This document shows positions 47,272 through 59,721 of a DNA stretch of 64,000 nucleotides, in pieces. The notes under the pieces were generated by a model. That model was not told the DNA's origin. It saw only the letters and a program-made list of their open reading frames with translations, and did not search any database. The DNA lies in contig SIJG01000018.1 in the NCBI GenBank assembly GCA_023374025.1, positions 1,970,175 to 2,034,174 on the forward strand, given 5' to 3'. This DNA is from Heterodera schachtii (Eukaryota > Nematoda > Chromadorea > Rhabditida > Heteroderidae). Every line of letters starts with the position of its first letter. Position 1 is the stretch's first letter. Both the position numbers and the translations under genes were made by a program.

Positions 47272-47490
47272 TTCTAGTGGGCGGTTCTTTGATCACCCCC
47301 TCTACCTTTGATTACGCCCCCGGGGACTTTCTCTCGATCACTCTATTTATTCATCGGGCCTCTCCCCCGGCAGTCTCTGCTCCCGAGACCGAATCGGGAA
47401 GAGGCCTAAGCATTGTATCCTTCCCCCAGAATAAAGGCGTACTGTTGCATACTGTATTAATGGGGAATAAAGGAATACAAATGGCCCTAC
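47272..47490. repeat. GC-rich island, possible transposon remnant
   Basis: In strong contrast to its flanks it is C/G rich (GCCCCCGGGG, CCTCTCCCCCGG). Its left edge TAGTGGGCGG and the inverse of its right edge TAGGGCCATTTG both fit YARNG. However, the flanking 8-mers (CTCTCTTC, CGGTGACA) do not match. The 72-residue plus-strand frame (47277-47495) has no recognised domain. Confidence 0.4.
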
Positions 47491-48167
47491 GGTGACACAT
47501 AACATTCAATTTCGTACATAAAAAAGTAGGAAATTCAAAATTTTCCGAAAGATTTTTAGTTTGGTTAGAGCTATTAATTTTAAATGTCCGGGGCTCGAGC
47601 TTAAAAAGTGCTTTCATTTTTTAATCAAATTAGTTTTTAATCTCATTGTATAATTGGCAATCTTTTTATAATCAAACCAAAAATTATGGAATATGGAATT
47701 TTATTGGCTGCGCAATTTTCCAATGATTTATGTGAATGGATGGTTTCGGCATTGGAGAAATTTTAAGAAATTAAGTGTAATTTAATTAGACTTAGAAAGC
47801 TTTTTTCCAAATTAAGGAAAAACAGTTATAGAACTTAGATTTGATCAAAAAAAAGGATTACATTAAAATTTGATGACTTTTTTACATTGCTTTACGAAAA
47901 CTTTTGGCATGCTTTTTTCAATAATTTCTTGAGAGGAAGGGATCGGCGATTCTGATAGGAGCCACCAGGAGGAAAGTTTTTGAAGATTTAAGTGGAATTT
48001 AATTTTTTTCAAAAAACGATCATTTTGCAATTCTGTTTCTATTTTTTTCAATTTTTTATTGAAATTTCCCTAATTAATAAAAATATCACCTTATTCTTTC
48101 TTTAAAACAACGGAATAAAAAATTTCGCTAAAATATTTATATCAAATAAAGTTGGGATGTTGTCAAA

Positions 48168-48315
48168 AATGGTCTGGCCCGGGCTAATTACCGGCCAGAA
48201 CCGCCCAGTAAAAATGCCCGTTAAGCGGGCGGTCCAGAACTCGGGAATTTTCCCAGAATTTACAAGGCTGGGTGGACCGCTTGGGAAAAGCCCGCGGGCG
48301 CCTGAACCCATCTGT
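48168..48315. repeat. GC-rich imperfect inverted repeat
   Basis: ATGGTCTGGCCCGGGCT on the left pairs imperfectly with the AGCCCGCGGGCGCCTGAACC side on the right, with GC-rich sequence between. Open frames on both strands (48102-48311 minus, 48157-48342 plus) reflect this composition. Ends and target duplication not resolved. Confidence 0.45.
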
Positions 48316-48366
48316 GATCTAATTTTAATTAAAGAAAATTAATGAAAAGGGTTTATTTATAAGGCA

Positions 48367-48646
48367 AAATGAGAGAGTGCTGAACTTTCAGTACTGGTCA
48401 GACAAAACATTTTTGATGAAGAAGAATAAAGAAAAATTAATTAAAAAAGACTGTTATGGGAAGAGATTTAAGACAGAGAGAGAACGGAGAACATAGTGAA
48501 AGAATCTGCGTCTCTTACCAAAAGATTCAGCGAAGAAGGGAAGAGAATTCTCTTCCCATAGCACTCTCTATTGAATTATTTTCTCTATCCTCCTTCATCA
48601 AAAATGTTTTGTATGACTGGGACTGAAATTCAGCACTCTCTCATTT
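48367..48646. repeat. 280-bp foldback (MITE-like) with about 55-bp arms
   Basis: The left arm starts AAAATGAGAGAGTGCTGAA and runs to CATTTTTGATGAAG; the right arm is its inverse. An inner pair (ATGGGAAGAGA and TCTCTTCCCAT) extends the pairing. No target duplication was found and no coding content. Confidence 0.65.
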
Positions 48647-48839
48647 TTACTCTATCTCTCTACATAAAATTATAAACCGTTCAAATAAATTTTAAAAAAT
48701 TATCACAATTTTAAAATTTTACGTTGATATTTGCGTTGATGGCATAATGTTATGTTGATTTAATTAAATATCCATATCAATGTTGATATTTATTAAAACA
48801 ACATCCGCTAAGAGAAAAATGTTGATTTGCCTTTCTCTA

Positions 48840-48847
48840 GCACCCAC
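48840..48847. repeat. 8-bp target site duplication (GCACCCAC), left
   Basis: Exact copy at 49700-49707. Confidence 0.88.
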
Positions 48848-49302
48848 CAGGGATGGCATTCCGAGGCCCCAAAAATTTTCGGAAATCGGAAATCGGAATT
48901 CCGGGGGTCAAAAAATTTTCGGAAATCGGAAACCGGAATTCCGAGGTCCCAAAAATTTTCGGAAATCGGAAATCGGAATTCCGACCCCAAAAACGTCGGA
49001 AATCGGAAATCGGAAGTCGGAAATCGGAAATTTTTCAAAAATATAAAATATAATAAAAAAAAATTTCTAAATATTTTAATAGGCTAATTTTTATAATTCT
49101 TAACAAATAAATGGTGATTTCAAAAATATTTTGGTTATTTGAATATTTTGCTTGAAAAATTATTCAATGATTTTATCAAAATCTTTTTTATGTATTTTTG
49201 CATAATTTTAGAACATTTTTGGGAAAAGGAGTGATTGATTATTTATACGTTTTTTATGGCGCGTTTTTTTCAAAAACTTTTTGCAGGGGGGGGGGGGAGG
49301 GT

Positions 49303-49329
49303 CCGGCGGTGCCGATAGGCGCCGCCAGG
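49303..49329 (+). repeat. GC-rich hairpin core, near-consensus
   Basis: CCGGCGGTGCC, GATA, GGCGCCGCCAGG, with only one small departure from perfect arms. Followed by AAAATTTTTGTAATTTTTAA and GTTAACAGATTTT. Confidence 0.82.
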
Positions 49330-49436
49330 AAAATTTTTGTAATTTTTAATGCGATTTGTTAACAGATTTTATCCAAAAAATGACAAATTTTTGTAATTTT
49401 GAGCAAATTTTGCAAGAAAATTAAGGTTTTTAGGGT

Positions 49437-49462
49437 CCGGCGGTGCCGATAGGCGCCGCCGG
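49437..49462 (+). repeat. GC-rich hairpin core, best copy
   Basis: CCGGCGGTGCC, GATA, GGCGCCGCCGG: 11-bp arms with a single T opposite G position and a 4-base loop. It is the second core in element 48848-49699. Confidence 0.85.
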
Positions 49463-49929
49463 AAAATTTTTGAAAGTTTCAGTTCAATTTATTAACAGAA
49501 ATTGTACAAAAATTACTAATTTTTTGAAAAAAAATTTAAAAAAAAATTTCCGAAAATTTCCGACTTTACATCAAAAATTTCGGAAATCGGAAGTCGGAAT
49601 TCCGGCGACCAAAATTTTTTCGGAAATCGGAAATCGGAATTCCGACCCCAAAAATGTCGGAAATCGGAAGTCGGAAATCGGAATTCCGTGCCATCCCTGG
49701 CACCCACCCATCTTTTCCAGTTGATTAAATTTAAATGAATACAATTTTAATTTATTATTCACTGAATTATATTGCAAAATAATAAATTTAAGCATGTTTT
49801 TAATAAAATAAAGAAATCATTCAATTATTTACTGAGTATTACCTAAATTTTGCCATATTTTTCATTTTTTAATTATTATTCTTTTCAAAAATATTTTTCT
49901 TTTCTTTCACTTCTTATAAATATAATTAA

Positions 49930-50300
49930 TAGAGCTTCGTTTTTTAGGCACAAAAATAGGTAAATAAAATTTTTTATTAACGCTTTTTAGATAACAAAAC
50001 ACGAAAAAACTTAATCAAAAGAGTAATTTTTTGATTAATATTTCAATTGTTTTAAAGTTTTTTTTTCGAATAAGGACAATTTTTAAACCAAAAATTTTTA
50101 TCAAAAAATAATTAAATTTTGGGGGTCAATTTTTGAGAAAATTTTTTCCAATTCATAGGAGTATATTATATTATTTTCTGAAATTTTTTTAGGTTGCATT
50201 TTTGTCCTGAAAAAGGCGCCAAAAATGGTGAAATAGGCACAAAAATAGTCATTTAGGCATTAAGCACAAAAAGTCCAAAATATGCAAAGTTTTATAAAAA
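49930..50300. mobile_element. Right-truncated copy of the AATAGGCA hAT-like element
   Basis: TAGAGCTTCGTTTTTTAGGC starts it, preceded by the same ATAATTAA as the block A copy. The right terminus and right duplication are missing: the sequence jumps from the TATGCAAAG region to what follows the element in block A. The insertion therefore predates the A/B duplication. Confidence 0.75.
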
Positions 50301-53300
50301 AAAATTTTTTAAACTGCCTTTAAATGCAAGTCCAGTTCATATGCCAGCACTTTTTCTCGAAACTTACAGATATTTCAATATAAATTTTTTATTTACATAT
50401 TTTATTAAATTTTGTTTTAATTAGATTTTTGCAAATATATTTTTTTGCTACATATCATTTTTAATCTTTAAAATTTTAATAGTCTAATATTCTCTATCTT
50501 TTCTATTATTTTAAATAAATTTTCCATCTATACGAACCCTATTTAGCATTTCATATTAATCAAGACATCACATTCGTTTTTTTGTTCTCTCAACATTGCG
50601 AGTTTTTGGGTTTTATTGATATTTAAATTATTTATTTTAATTTTTTTTTTACTTATTTACATATTCCTTCGAAATTTCTAAGAATTTTTAAATACCCTCC
50701 GCTAAAACGAAATCTAAGTTGATCTATTTAGGCATTTTTGGATGAATTCAGTTAAACCGGTTTTTAAAGTTTTTAAACCGGTTTAAAAATTTGCCATTTT
50801 ACGTACCAAAGAAAAAGAAAAAGCAAAAAAAAAACGCACAAAACAGGCACATTATTAAAAATTGATAAGGACAATTTTTCAACCAAGAATTTTTATATAT
50901 AAAGAAAAATATTTTAAGGAATTATTTTTGGGAAATTTTTTGAGCCTATTTCTAAAATTGCCATCACTAGTGGTTAATTAAAATCATTAATTTTATCATT
51001 TAAATACTTTTTTGTTTTAAATTTAGTTTTTTTGCGTTTTATATTAATTTATTTATTTTTAAATTTTATTTCATTATTTTAGAATCAATTTTTTCTTTCT
51101 TTCTTATATTTATTAAACTGCATTCAATTAATACCAGCTTTTGTTTACGTTTGTTGTTTTTTATTTTTAAAATATTTTTACATTATTTTGCAAAATAAAT
51201 GCTTTTGTTTGCTCGGTTTAATTCGTTCGAAATTTTTTGTAATTTTTCGTTTTTTATATTTGTTTTTTAAATATTAATCATGACACTTACCGAGCCATCT
51301 CACATAATACGCTTTTCTCGTTCTTTTTTTATAAACCTCTTGTCATCTATCATCATTCATAGCGATTTATCCAAGAACATTGTTGAACATTATATGCGGG
51401 CGAAATTATCTTGTTTTTCTGTTTTATTATTATTTTTGACTTTCCATTAGTGATTAGAAATAAAAACTTTCACCTTCGTGTTTAGGCGGATTTATTTTTG
51501 TATTTAGAGTCTCAAATTACTAAAGCCTTTTTGTATCGTATTTTGCTTTTTTTTATGAAATCTTTTATTAATTCCTTAATTATCGTAGATTTGTGAGCTT
51601 TCTGATATTATTTAAAAAAATTTCTTTCTGATATTATTAATTTTCAGTTGCTCTATTTTTCTGAGTTTTTAAAAATTATTTTAATTCAATTATTTTAAGT
51701 AACAGGGTATCTTTATAGTTTTAAAGTTATTAATTATTTTTATCATTTGATTTATGAAATCATCATTTATAAAAATAGGGTATACTAAATGGAAAAATGT
51801 TAAATTTTGAACAATTTCTTTGTAATTATCATTGGGTTAATTTTCTTCTACATGAACCCAAATATTTCTTGAATAAAAACCATTTATCAGTTTCCATAGA
51901 AATTTTACTGCAAATTTTTTTTAAAATTTTACTTATTTATAAGAAATGATGTCTTATTATAGTGTTTAATTTATTTTATTATAATTTTGCTTAATCACTC
52001 TTGGCTCTCTGGGTAAAAAACTTTCCTCCAGGAATTTGCCATTGAGCTTTATGAATAATTTATATTTTTAACATTTTGAAAAATTGTGGAAATTAGATAA
52101 GTTTGACTTTTAGCATTATAAGTGTCAAATATCAAAATTAATGCCCACGCCAAAGAAACTCGCATAAATACGAGTCCAATATTTGTCTATGAGAACGCTT
52201 TCTGTGGCATTTTTTTGAATGGGGTGTGCCTTCGAAACAGGAAAGTATCTTTGTCTTCAAAATATAAAAATTTAGACTTTTTAGACAAAAATTTTTAAGA
52301 AATAGCACTCAAGGTGGGCGGCAATTTCAAAATATTTTTCATTATTCGTTGAATTTTTTTTAAATTTTCATTTACGGGTTGGAGGATTCCCCCTCTTCAA
52401 CCCCCCCCCCCCCCCCCCCCCCCCTAGATACGCCCTTGGTTAGGGTGCATGCTCCAGTAATCTTATAAATATTATCAAAAGGTATTAAGCTTTTCATAAA
52501 ATTGAATTTTCAAAATTTGATTTTCCTTTATATATAAAAATAAAACAAAAATTTTGTTGCTCAGCAGGATTCTTATTTCTAAACAATTCTGAGTTTCTTC
52601 ATATTTATTGAAATGAATTAACTGTAAAAAATATTAATTAATTCGAATGCGAAATTGCCAAATAATTTGGACAAATCGCAGCAGTATTTTTAAAATAAAG
52701 AGAAAATTTCAACAAACAAGCAAATGAAGAATGGAATATGAGCCAATAAAACTTGAACTGATCAGAAAATTGATGAAATGAAAGAGAAAAAAATTACGCC
52801 AACAAAAGTTAAAAGAGTAAAAGAGCAAAAGTTTAACGGGAAACAGTCAATAGCCCTAAGATTCTTTGTTAGCCAGCAATAACTAAAAAAAAGTTATGGC
52901 TTAATTAAGAAAAACCGAAATTTTTATTTGTGTTCTTATTTTTTTTTGGATTTTAATAGCAAAAATTTTTTTATAGCAAATATTTGTTTTTATAATTCAT
53001 TTTAAAGCTAGTATATTTTTAAGAGCTCGCTTTATTTTTTATTCTTAATCTCGACTAAATATTTTTCGTATTTTAATTTCACTCATTCTTTTTATATTTG
53101 TATAATATATGCGCTTTGTATTAAAGCGACTGATTTTATTTAATATAATTTCATTTAAAATTAAATTGATTTTTTTAATTTAATGTAAACATTTTAGTCT
53201 TAATATTTTACAGAATTTTTTGATTAAGACAACTGATGCCATTATTTTATACCATAATCAATACGATTTTTTGATTTATATTTTATTTAAAATGTTTTTC

Positions 53301-53355
53301 TAATCATGATAAGATTCTTACTAGTGTTTGATTTATATTTCTTTTCTTTAATAAA

Positions 53356-53475
53356 TCAGCAATTTTCCTCGTCTTCCGTGAATTCGCCCTGACAATCAAT
53401 TGCTTTAAGTTTGAAAATGTTTTTCATCGCCATTGTTGATGGAGGATCTATGAAATCCAAGTCTCCGACTTTGAT
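53356..53475 (-). pseudogene. Possible coding exon relic with intact frame, unknown product
   Basis: The minus-strand frame reads KVGDLDFIDPPSTMAMKNI then LKAIDCQGEFTEDEENC and a stop. It is the block B counterpart of 20906-21024, where the frame is broken. GC is higher than in the flanks. Family not recognised. Its length is below the usual ORF cut-off, and no start or splice junction can be proven. Confidence 0.32.
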
Positions 53476-53668
53476 TAAAATTTGTAATTTATTTATCTCA
53501 ACTTAAGCTTTCTAAATAATTTGTATTTTGCTCTTGGCCGCAAATTTTAATAGGTAATTAAATAATTAATTTTTTTTTATTAATTAAATTTTTAATTAGT
53601 TTCTCATCATGAAAGTGTGAGTATTTTAGGCATTAATAACATAAATTTATTATTTTTTCGTTTTCTTT

Positions 53669-53714
53669 ATACGTCCCACGTCTTCTCCACGAAGAATATC
53701 TCCATTTGGTGACA
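53669..53714 (-). pseudogene. Possible coding relic, unknown product
   Basis: Minus strand reads SPNGDILRGEDVGRIKKTKK before a stop; block A shows the same core residues. It may belong with 53356-53475, about 200 bp further along the minus strand. Confidence 0.22.
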
Positions 53715-55739
53715 ATTTTATTAATTAATTAATTTTCTTATTTATCTTTTTTATTATATTTTTTATCTTCTTTTGAATTCCATATTGTTCAAGTAAATTT
53801 CTAGTTTTTATTCTTTGATAAGCAACTTTTTCAATTTATTTTTCTTGTTCATGCGTTTGCCATCATATGGCCGGTTTCATGAAATGCACGATACTTTTTT
53901 GTCTTAATTTTCACTTATTGACTCTTAATAATAATCTATACAATTTTAATAAAATAGAAGTAAAACTTTATTATATTAAGTATTTAAGTTAATTATTTAT
54001 ATTTTATGTTCCATTTAAAAGGCAATGGCTAATTCCATGCATTATTAAGTTCTAATTATTTCGCTAATTTTATATTTTGTTTAGTATCTGAATGAATATT
54101 CTTTAAATATCCTTAAGCTTTTATTTAAATACATATTTGTTTGAATTTATACAAATTAATACTTTTATTTTTTTGAAAATGTCTTAATCAAATAATTAGG
54201 AATTCATATGTTGATTCCAATGAATGAACAAATATCAAAATTAATATTAAATTTAAAATTTAAAATTTACTTATTTTTAGTTTTAATCTTAATTCGCAAT
54301 ATTATTTTCATTAGTCCCTCCTTTGATATAAAATTGGATTTTAACTTTATATTTTTGCACAAATTTACAAACAACTGCTTTAGGGTCTTCTTAATTCCGG
54401 GGTTTACCTAAAACGCATAATTTATATTGAGTTTTGATAATGACTCGAATTAATTAAAAACTTATTTTTATTTTTTTGATTCTAAACTAATAGATTTTTC
54501 TTTTTTAATCATTTTTCATTTATTAATTTGATATTTTTATTTAAACTAACTTGAATATTAGTGCCTAATATATTTTTACTTTATGTATTCAATTTTTATT
54601 TAACTTGAAATTTAATATTTTGTTATTTAAAATGGTATTTACGCAGCTAAAGACACTCGGAACTGCTTACATATTCAATCTTTATTCATTTTCCGCTTTT
54701 TTGACGACTTTTTATTTATGTATATCTTAATATTTGCTGAAAATTTTACAATTCAAATAAATGTTGAAATTATGTTTTGCTTGAATTCATAATTAAATGT
54801 ATTTAACTAATTTATGGCATTTTTTTATTTTTGACGAAGAAATCCCAATTTGAAAAATTATTTATATATTTGGTATAATTGTTTTTTTGTAAATTTTTAT
54901 GACATATTTATGCAAATATTTTGACCACTTTTTGTGCATATTTGACATTTCTATTAATAAAAATTTAACAAAAGCCATCCCCTACTTTAATATTATTGCA
55001 TAAACATGAAATGAAGGATTTAAAAAAATATATAAAATATAAAAAGAAATTAATAATGCATTATCTATATTCTGAGAACATAAAAAAAAACATTTTACAG
55101 AATTAAAAACGTCAACATAACAAGGTTAAAATTTTTAAGCTCTGACACACTGTTTTTTGAGTAATAAGAACTAAAAATATTTATAAAACTAATTTGAATA
55201 ACTCAGAAAAATAGGTAAATAACAATATAAACTTTAAAATTATTTTGAAGAAAATATTAAACAATTTCGTATCCACGACAATTGAGAAATTAATACAGCA
55301 ATTTCATAAAAGCAATTAAATAAAGGTTCGATCGCTAAAAATTGCAAATGAAATCAGGCAGAAATTTTTCGTATTGCTGTGAAAGTCCCTGGAAATTGAA
55401 GAAATAGCTCAATTTTGTTAAATTCTTTTATATAAAAAATTGACTTTGAAATCTCCTATAATTATGTCCCTTTTTAGAATTCTTTTTACTATTATAAATT
55501 TGGAAATTTTCTTTTTCAATTGTAAAAAATTAAACGTTTTTATAAGCTGCTATTATAAAATGGTATTTTTATTGCAATATTTTTGGCTAGTTTTTGTGAG
55601 TTTTTCTGCATTTTTCATGACTTTTTGACTAGGAGTTTTGTCGATTTTTTTGTAGGTTTTCGTGATTAAATTCTTAGCTCTAGAAATTTGTGGAAAACAT
55701 TAGCAATAATCAAAAAATCAGATATTTAACAATTTTTTC

Positions 55740-56120
55740 GGCGCATTTTTTTCGAAAAATTTTTTGGGTATGTTTGAGGGAAGAGAGTCCGGCAGTGCCG
55801 ATAGGCACCGCCGGGAAAATTTTTGTTATTTTTAATGCGATTTGTTAACGATTTTGTTCAAAAAATGACAAAATTTTGTGATTTTAAGCCAATTTTTAAA
55901 AGAATAAGAATTTTAAAAGGGCGGCGAAATTTTGCATAAATTCGCTTCAAAAAACATTTCTTTCAAAAATTATCATTTAAAAACTAAATTTCTCACTGAA
56001 TCCAAAAAATACGACTCAAATAAGGACAAATCTTACAAATAAGGACATTTAAAATTTATAAGATTTGGACCCTCAAAATAAGGACAAATCTTACAAATAA
56101 GGACAAAGGGTAACTCTGTT
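55740..56120 (+). mobile_element. Left-truncated hAT-like element, AAATAAGGACAA family
   Basis: It contains a hairpin core (55789-55814) with the usual downstream AATTTTTAATGCG and GTTAACGATTTT phrases, then AAATAAGGACAA repeats at 56030-56108. The right end is GGGTAACTCTG, whose inverse CAGAGTTACCC fits YARNG. No left terminus or second copy of the flanking TTTTAAAC was found. Confidence 0.55.
55789..55814 (+). repeat. GC-rich hairpin core
   Basis: CCGGCAGTGCC, GATA, GGCACCGCCGG; arms with two non-pairing positions. Confidence 0.75.
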
Positions 56121-59100
56121 TTAAACCAAGGTTTTTGTCTGCAAAATTTCAAGTCATTCTGACAACTATAGACTTAATAAAAAAAAATCATTATTTCAAA
56201 TTTCGTGAATTTACATAAATTTTCTGCTTTTAATATTAATTACATCTGTGCATTTAAATTTATTTTATTAATTTTTAATAACCTCATTTTATGTTTAATC
56301 ATTTCTTCTCCAATCACAATTACTATCTTATTTTATCATTTATTTTTTTGATTATTCAATAATATTAAAATAAGATATTTTGCTTAAATAATTAATCACT
56401 CTTGCCCTTGACATATTCATTCATATTAGGGTGGCTGGCCATTTTAGATTTGCATTAATAATATATTTATTTTAAATATTTTGCAAAAAATTGGTAAAAT
56501 TCCATATGCATATTTTTACATTATAAAATCAATATAAAATTTTATTTTTGTAATATATTTATATTTGATATTATATTTATTTCCATTAAAATTAGGGGGC
56601 ATATTGGTTGTTATTGGAATTTTACAATCAATTTTTACGACCATTCTTAATAATATTATATTTCTATGATAAAATTTGAATAATTGATAAATTTTATGAA
56701 TATAATTTAAATGTAATAAGTGAAGAATCTGTTCAAACTTTTTCTTATCTGTTTTTATTTTATATATTTTATTTTCTTTTAATTATTGTCATGCTCAAAT
56801 TTATCTTACAATTTATGTTAGTTGGATAAATAAAATTAATTAAAATTTTTCCAATTTTTCATTTTAATAAATTATATTTATTTTTCCTATGACAGAAAAA
56901 ATTATGAAAATATATGATAGCCTTTTCGTGTGTTCATGTGAATACTAGTTTTGGATTTTATTTATTATTGTTTTTTAATTAATAAATAAATATTATATTA
57001 TATTTAACAATATTTTTGTAGCAATTTTTTAATTTTAAAATGTTATTTAAAATTAAATATGTTTATTAGATAGAATTCTAGTTAGGGATTTTCTATTCTA
57101 CGTTCCTTCCTTCCATTTAATTAAATGACAAATATCAAAGTTTCATGAATTTAACAGTTTGAAATTTTATTCAAATATAATAATTATAATATTTCATTAA
57201 GCTAATATTTTTCTCATCAAAATGTTTTAATTAAACTTCTTGCCTCGTTGTTCTTGTGCATACTTAAAAATTGTTTCCTTTTTTAATATTTTTTATGCTT
57301 TTTTATTTATTTTTAATTTAAGAATTTTAATTTATTATTATTTTTTCATTTATTTAGCTCATATATGCTATAAAAAGGTTCATTATTTTGATTGAATGCC
57401 AGAAATAATTACCTGTTTTAAATAATTGATAATTAGGTAACTAATTGTAAGATATTTTGAAATTTATTTCGACACTTTTCTTTCCTTAAACGCAAAACGA
57501 TGTTTGGTCCTAAATTTTCCACCAAGCTAAAAACAACAAATTAACTATTTTAAAATAGAAAATTAAAAATTAGTATTAATAAAAAAAAAATTCATTACTC
57601 TGACATTTTGTTAATCTTTGTTTAACATATCCCGCGGATTAAATTACAATTTAATTTGTTTTAAGAAATACGTTTAAATTTGTAAAAATTTGCTTTTAAA
57701 ACCAACGAAATGGTATTTAATATAATTAAAAAATTTTGATAACAAATTTTTGATAACTGAAATACATTATTAGCCTAAGGAATCGTGTGCTTCTTCTTAA
57801 AATTAAAGACCTAAAAGTCGCATTCTTGTTATTAAGTGATTTTGTCTAAAAAATGAGCAAATTTTACGTCAAACTTTAAATTTTCTTGATAAAATTGATA
57901 TTATACCAAGAAATTTCTAAATTATGAAATGCTTAAGCAATCAGAACACTTTTTTCCAAAAGAAAAAAACAAAAAAGTTAATTAACGATTTTTTCAAGTG
58001 AAAAATTTTTTTAATAAAAGTGATTTTTTTTTATTTTAGAAAACAAAAAACGAAAACAAAATCCATCTTAATTTAACCAAATCAACAATTAATCAAATCA
58101 AATTATTTTCACAATTTTACCAAAAATGAGAAAACGATTCATGAAAATTTTAGTTTTTTTTAAATTCTTTACTTTTGATGAAGTCTCTTCTTGGTGCATT
58201 ATTTTTACAATTTTTTATTTTATTATTTGTATTTTTTTTCTTTGACGAAAGTATTAAATAATAAAATAATATTGTTTTAAATTTATTTATTTATTTCTAC
58301 TAAATGCTTAATACCCGAATATTTCCTCGATTGAGCAACAATGTAAATTTTTTCGAGATCAAGAAGGACTTTCAGATAATGATGGTTATACAATTTTTAA
58401 TAATAGGGGACGACCTTTTTTGAAATGAATTCTCTAAATGCACTCATAAATTTTATAGTCATTTTTTAAAATGTATTTTTAACTTTTTTTTTTTGCAGCC
58501 TTGGAAGGTTGTTTGGAATTTTCTGATAAATTTATTTTATTTTATTTCACTATTTTTTTAGTTTCATTTTCTTGAACTCCTGCAAAAGCGTATTGGCATA
58601 TTCAAAGTGATCCACAGGCTCCTCCATATGGCCTCTTCAGGCCGGAATCCTTTCAGAGCACCTTCAAATTAATAATAATATATTTATTATACTTTATAAC
58701 GAAAAATAGACTTATTAGACCCTAAAATTAATCATTTTTTTTATAACTCCCTTAAAATTATTATTATTTGACCTTATTTTCATGTTAATTCATTCAGGTG
58801 AAAATTTTTTAGCCCTTCATAGCGAAACTTCAATTTATTTCAAATTTTTTGTGGGTATTTGCCGTGGACAAATTTTTCTAAATAGATATGTATTTATTTT
58901 AGCATTATTTTTTATCTCCTCTGGATTTTTATAAATTTATTTAAATTTTTTATTATTTTGTTTTTTGTACTTATTTGAAAATTGAAATATTTAAATTAAT
59001 CTCATTTCAATTGAGATATAACCAAATTAAGTTTTTATGTGTTTGCTGAAAACTCTACTTATCAAAAAGCATTGAGTTCATATTTTTTCAAGCAATTGTA

Positions 59101-59721
59101 ATATTATTATAATTTCCAACTTCAAAAGGCAAAAGAGCCTTTTCTTATTAAAACTTTAAAAAAAACCCTCTAAAAATTGAAGATATGAACAAAGCGCAAC
59201 AAATTTTAAGAATTTTTGTGAATATTCGATTTACTAAATTATTTATTCAGAAAAAGAGACGCCAGATAATTTTTTGAACTTATTTTTTTTCATTATCAAT
59301 AAATTAACATTATTGGTTCGGTCCATATATGTCGGGGAATTTCGTTCTAAATTGACCATTTTTGGTGGAAGAATTTTAATCGAATTAATAGAGATTTTAA
59401 TGAATAAAATAATTTTTTAAAACATTTTATAGTAATAATTGTCCTTGTATTGTTTTTTAATATTATTTAATTCGAGTTTTCAAATTAAAAAGCAATATGG
59501 CATTCATTATTATAATGTTTTTAACCAAAAATCACTTGAAAATTCTCATAAATGTATCTATTCTATTTATTAATTTCTGACATTACATTGTAGAATAATT
59601 AAATTTAAGAATGTTTTTAAAATTATTAAAGAAATAATTCAATTATTTACTTTAATTTTTGCCATTATTTATGTTTTTTGATTTGGAATTACTAATTTTT
59701 TTGTCTTCACTTCTTATAATT

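Larger units (their letters stand above)
48848..49699. mobile_element. Non-autonomous hAT-like element, GGAAATCGG family
   Basis: CAGGGATGGCA and its exact inverse form the ends (YARNG), with exact 8-bp duplications GCACCCAC. CGGAAATCGGAATTCCG is reiterated at 48863-49030 and 49577-49690 in the same orientation at both ends. The interior holds two plus-strand GC hairpin cores and a G12 run at 49286-49297. The several overlapping open frames (both strands, Ile/Pro/Arg/Asn rich) follow the motif array and are not genes. Confidence 0.9.
49750..53835. repeat. Segmental duplication block B (paralogue of 14160-21390)
   Basis: It follows block A in order, lacks the insertions at 17319, 18110 and 18840-20640, and carries its own indels. 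A small inverted repeat TTAAACCGG...CCGGTTTAA lies at about 50753-50789. A C24 run lies at 52401-52424. Possible coding relics are at 53356-53475 and 53669-53714. Confidence 0.8.
53836..56668. other. AT-rich intergenic DNA with a half element
   Basis: 53860-54090 repeats the TTTTCACTTATTGACTC unit shared with 4460, 24090 and 27400. 55740-56120 is described separately. Open frames 54208-54411 and 55440-55628 are low-complexity, hydrophobic and unsupported. Confidence 0.45.

Noticed and set aside
48780..49795. Cluster of overlapping frames (Ile/Arg/Asn/Phe/Pro repeats) over the element 48848-49699
   Set aside because: They are translations of the GGAAATCGGAATTCCG array in different frames, with no independent protein signal.
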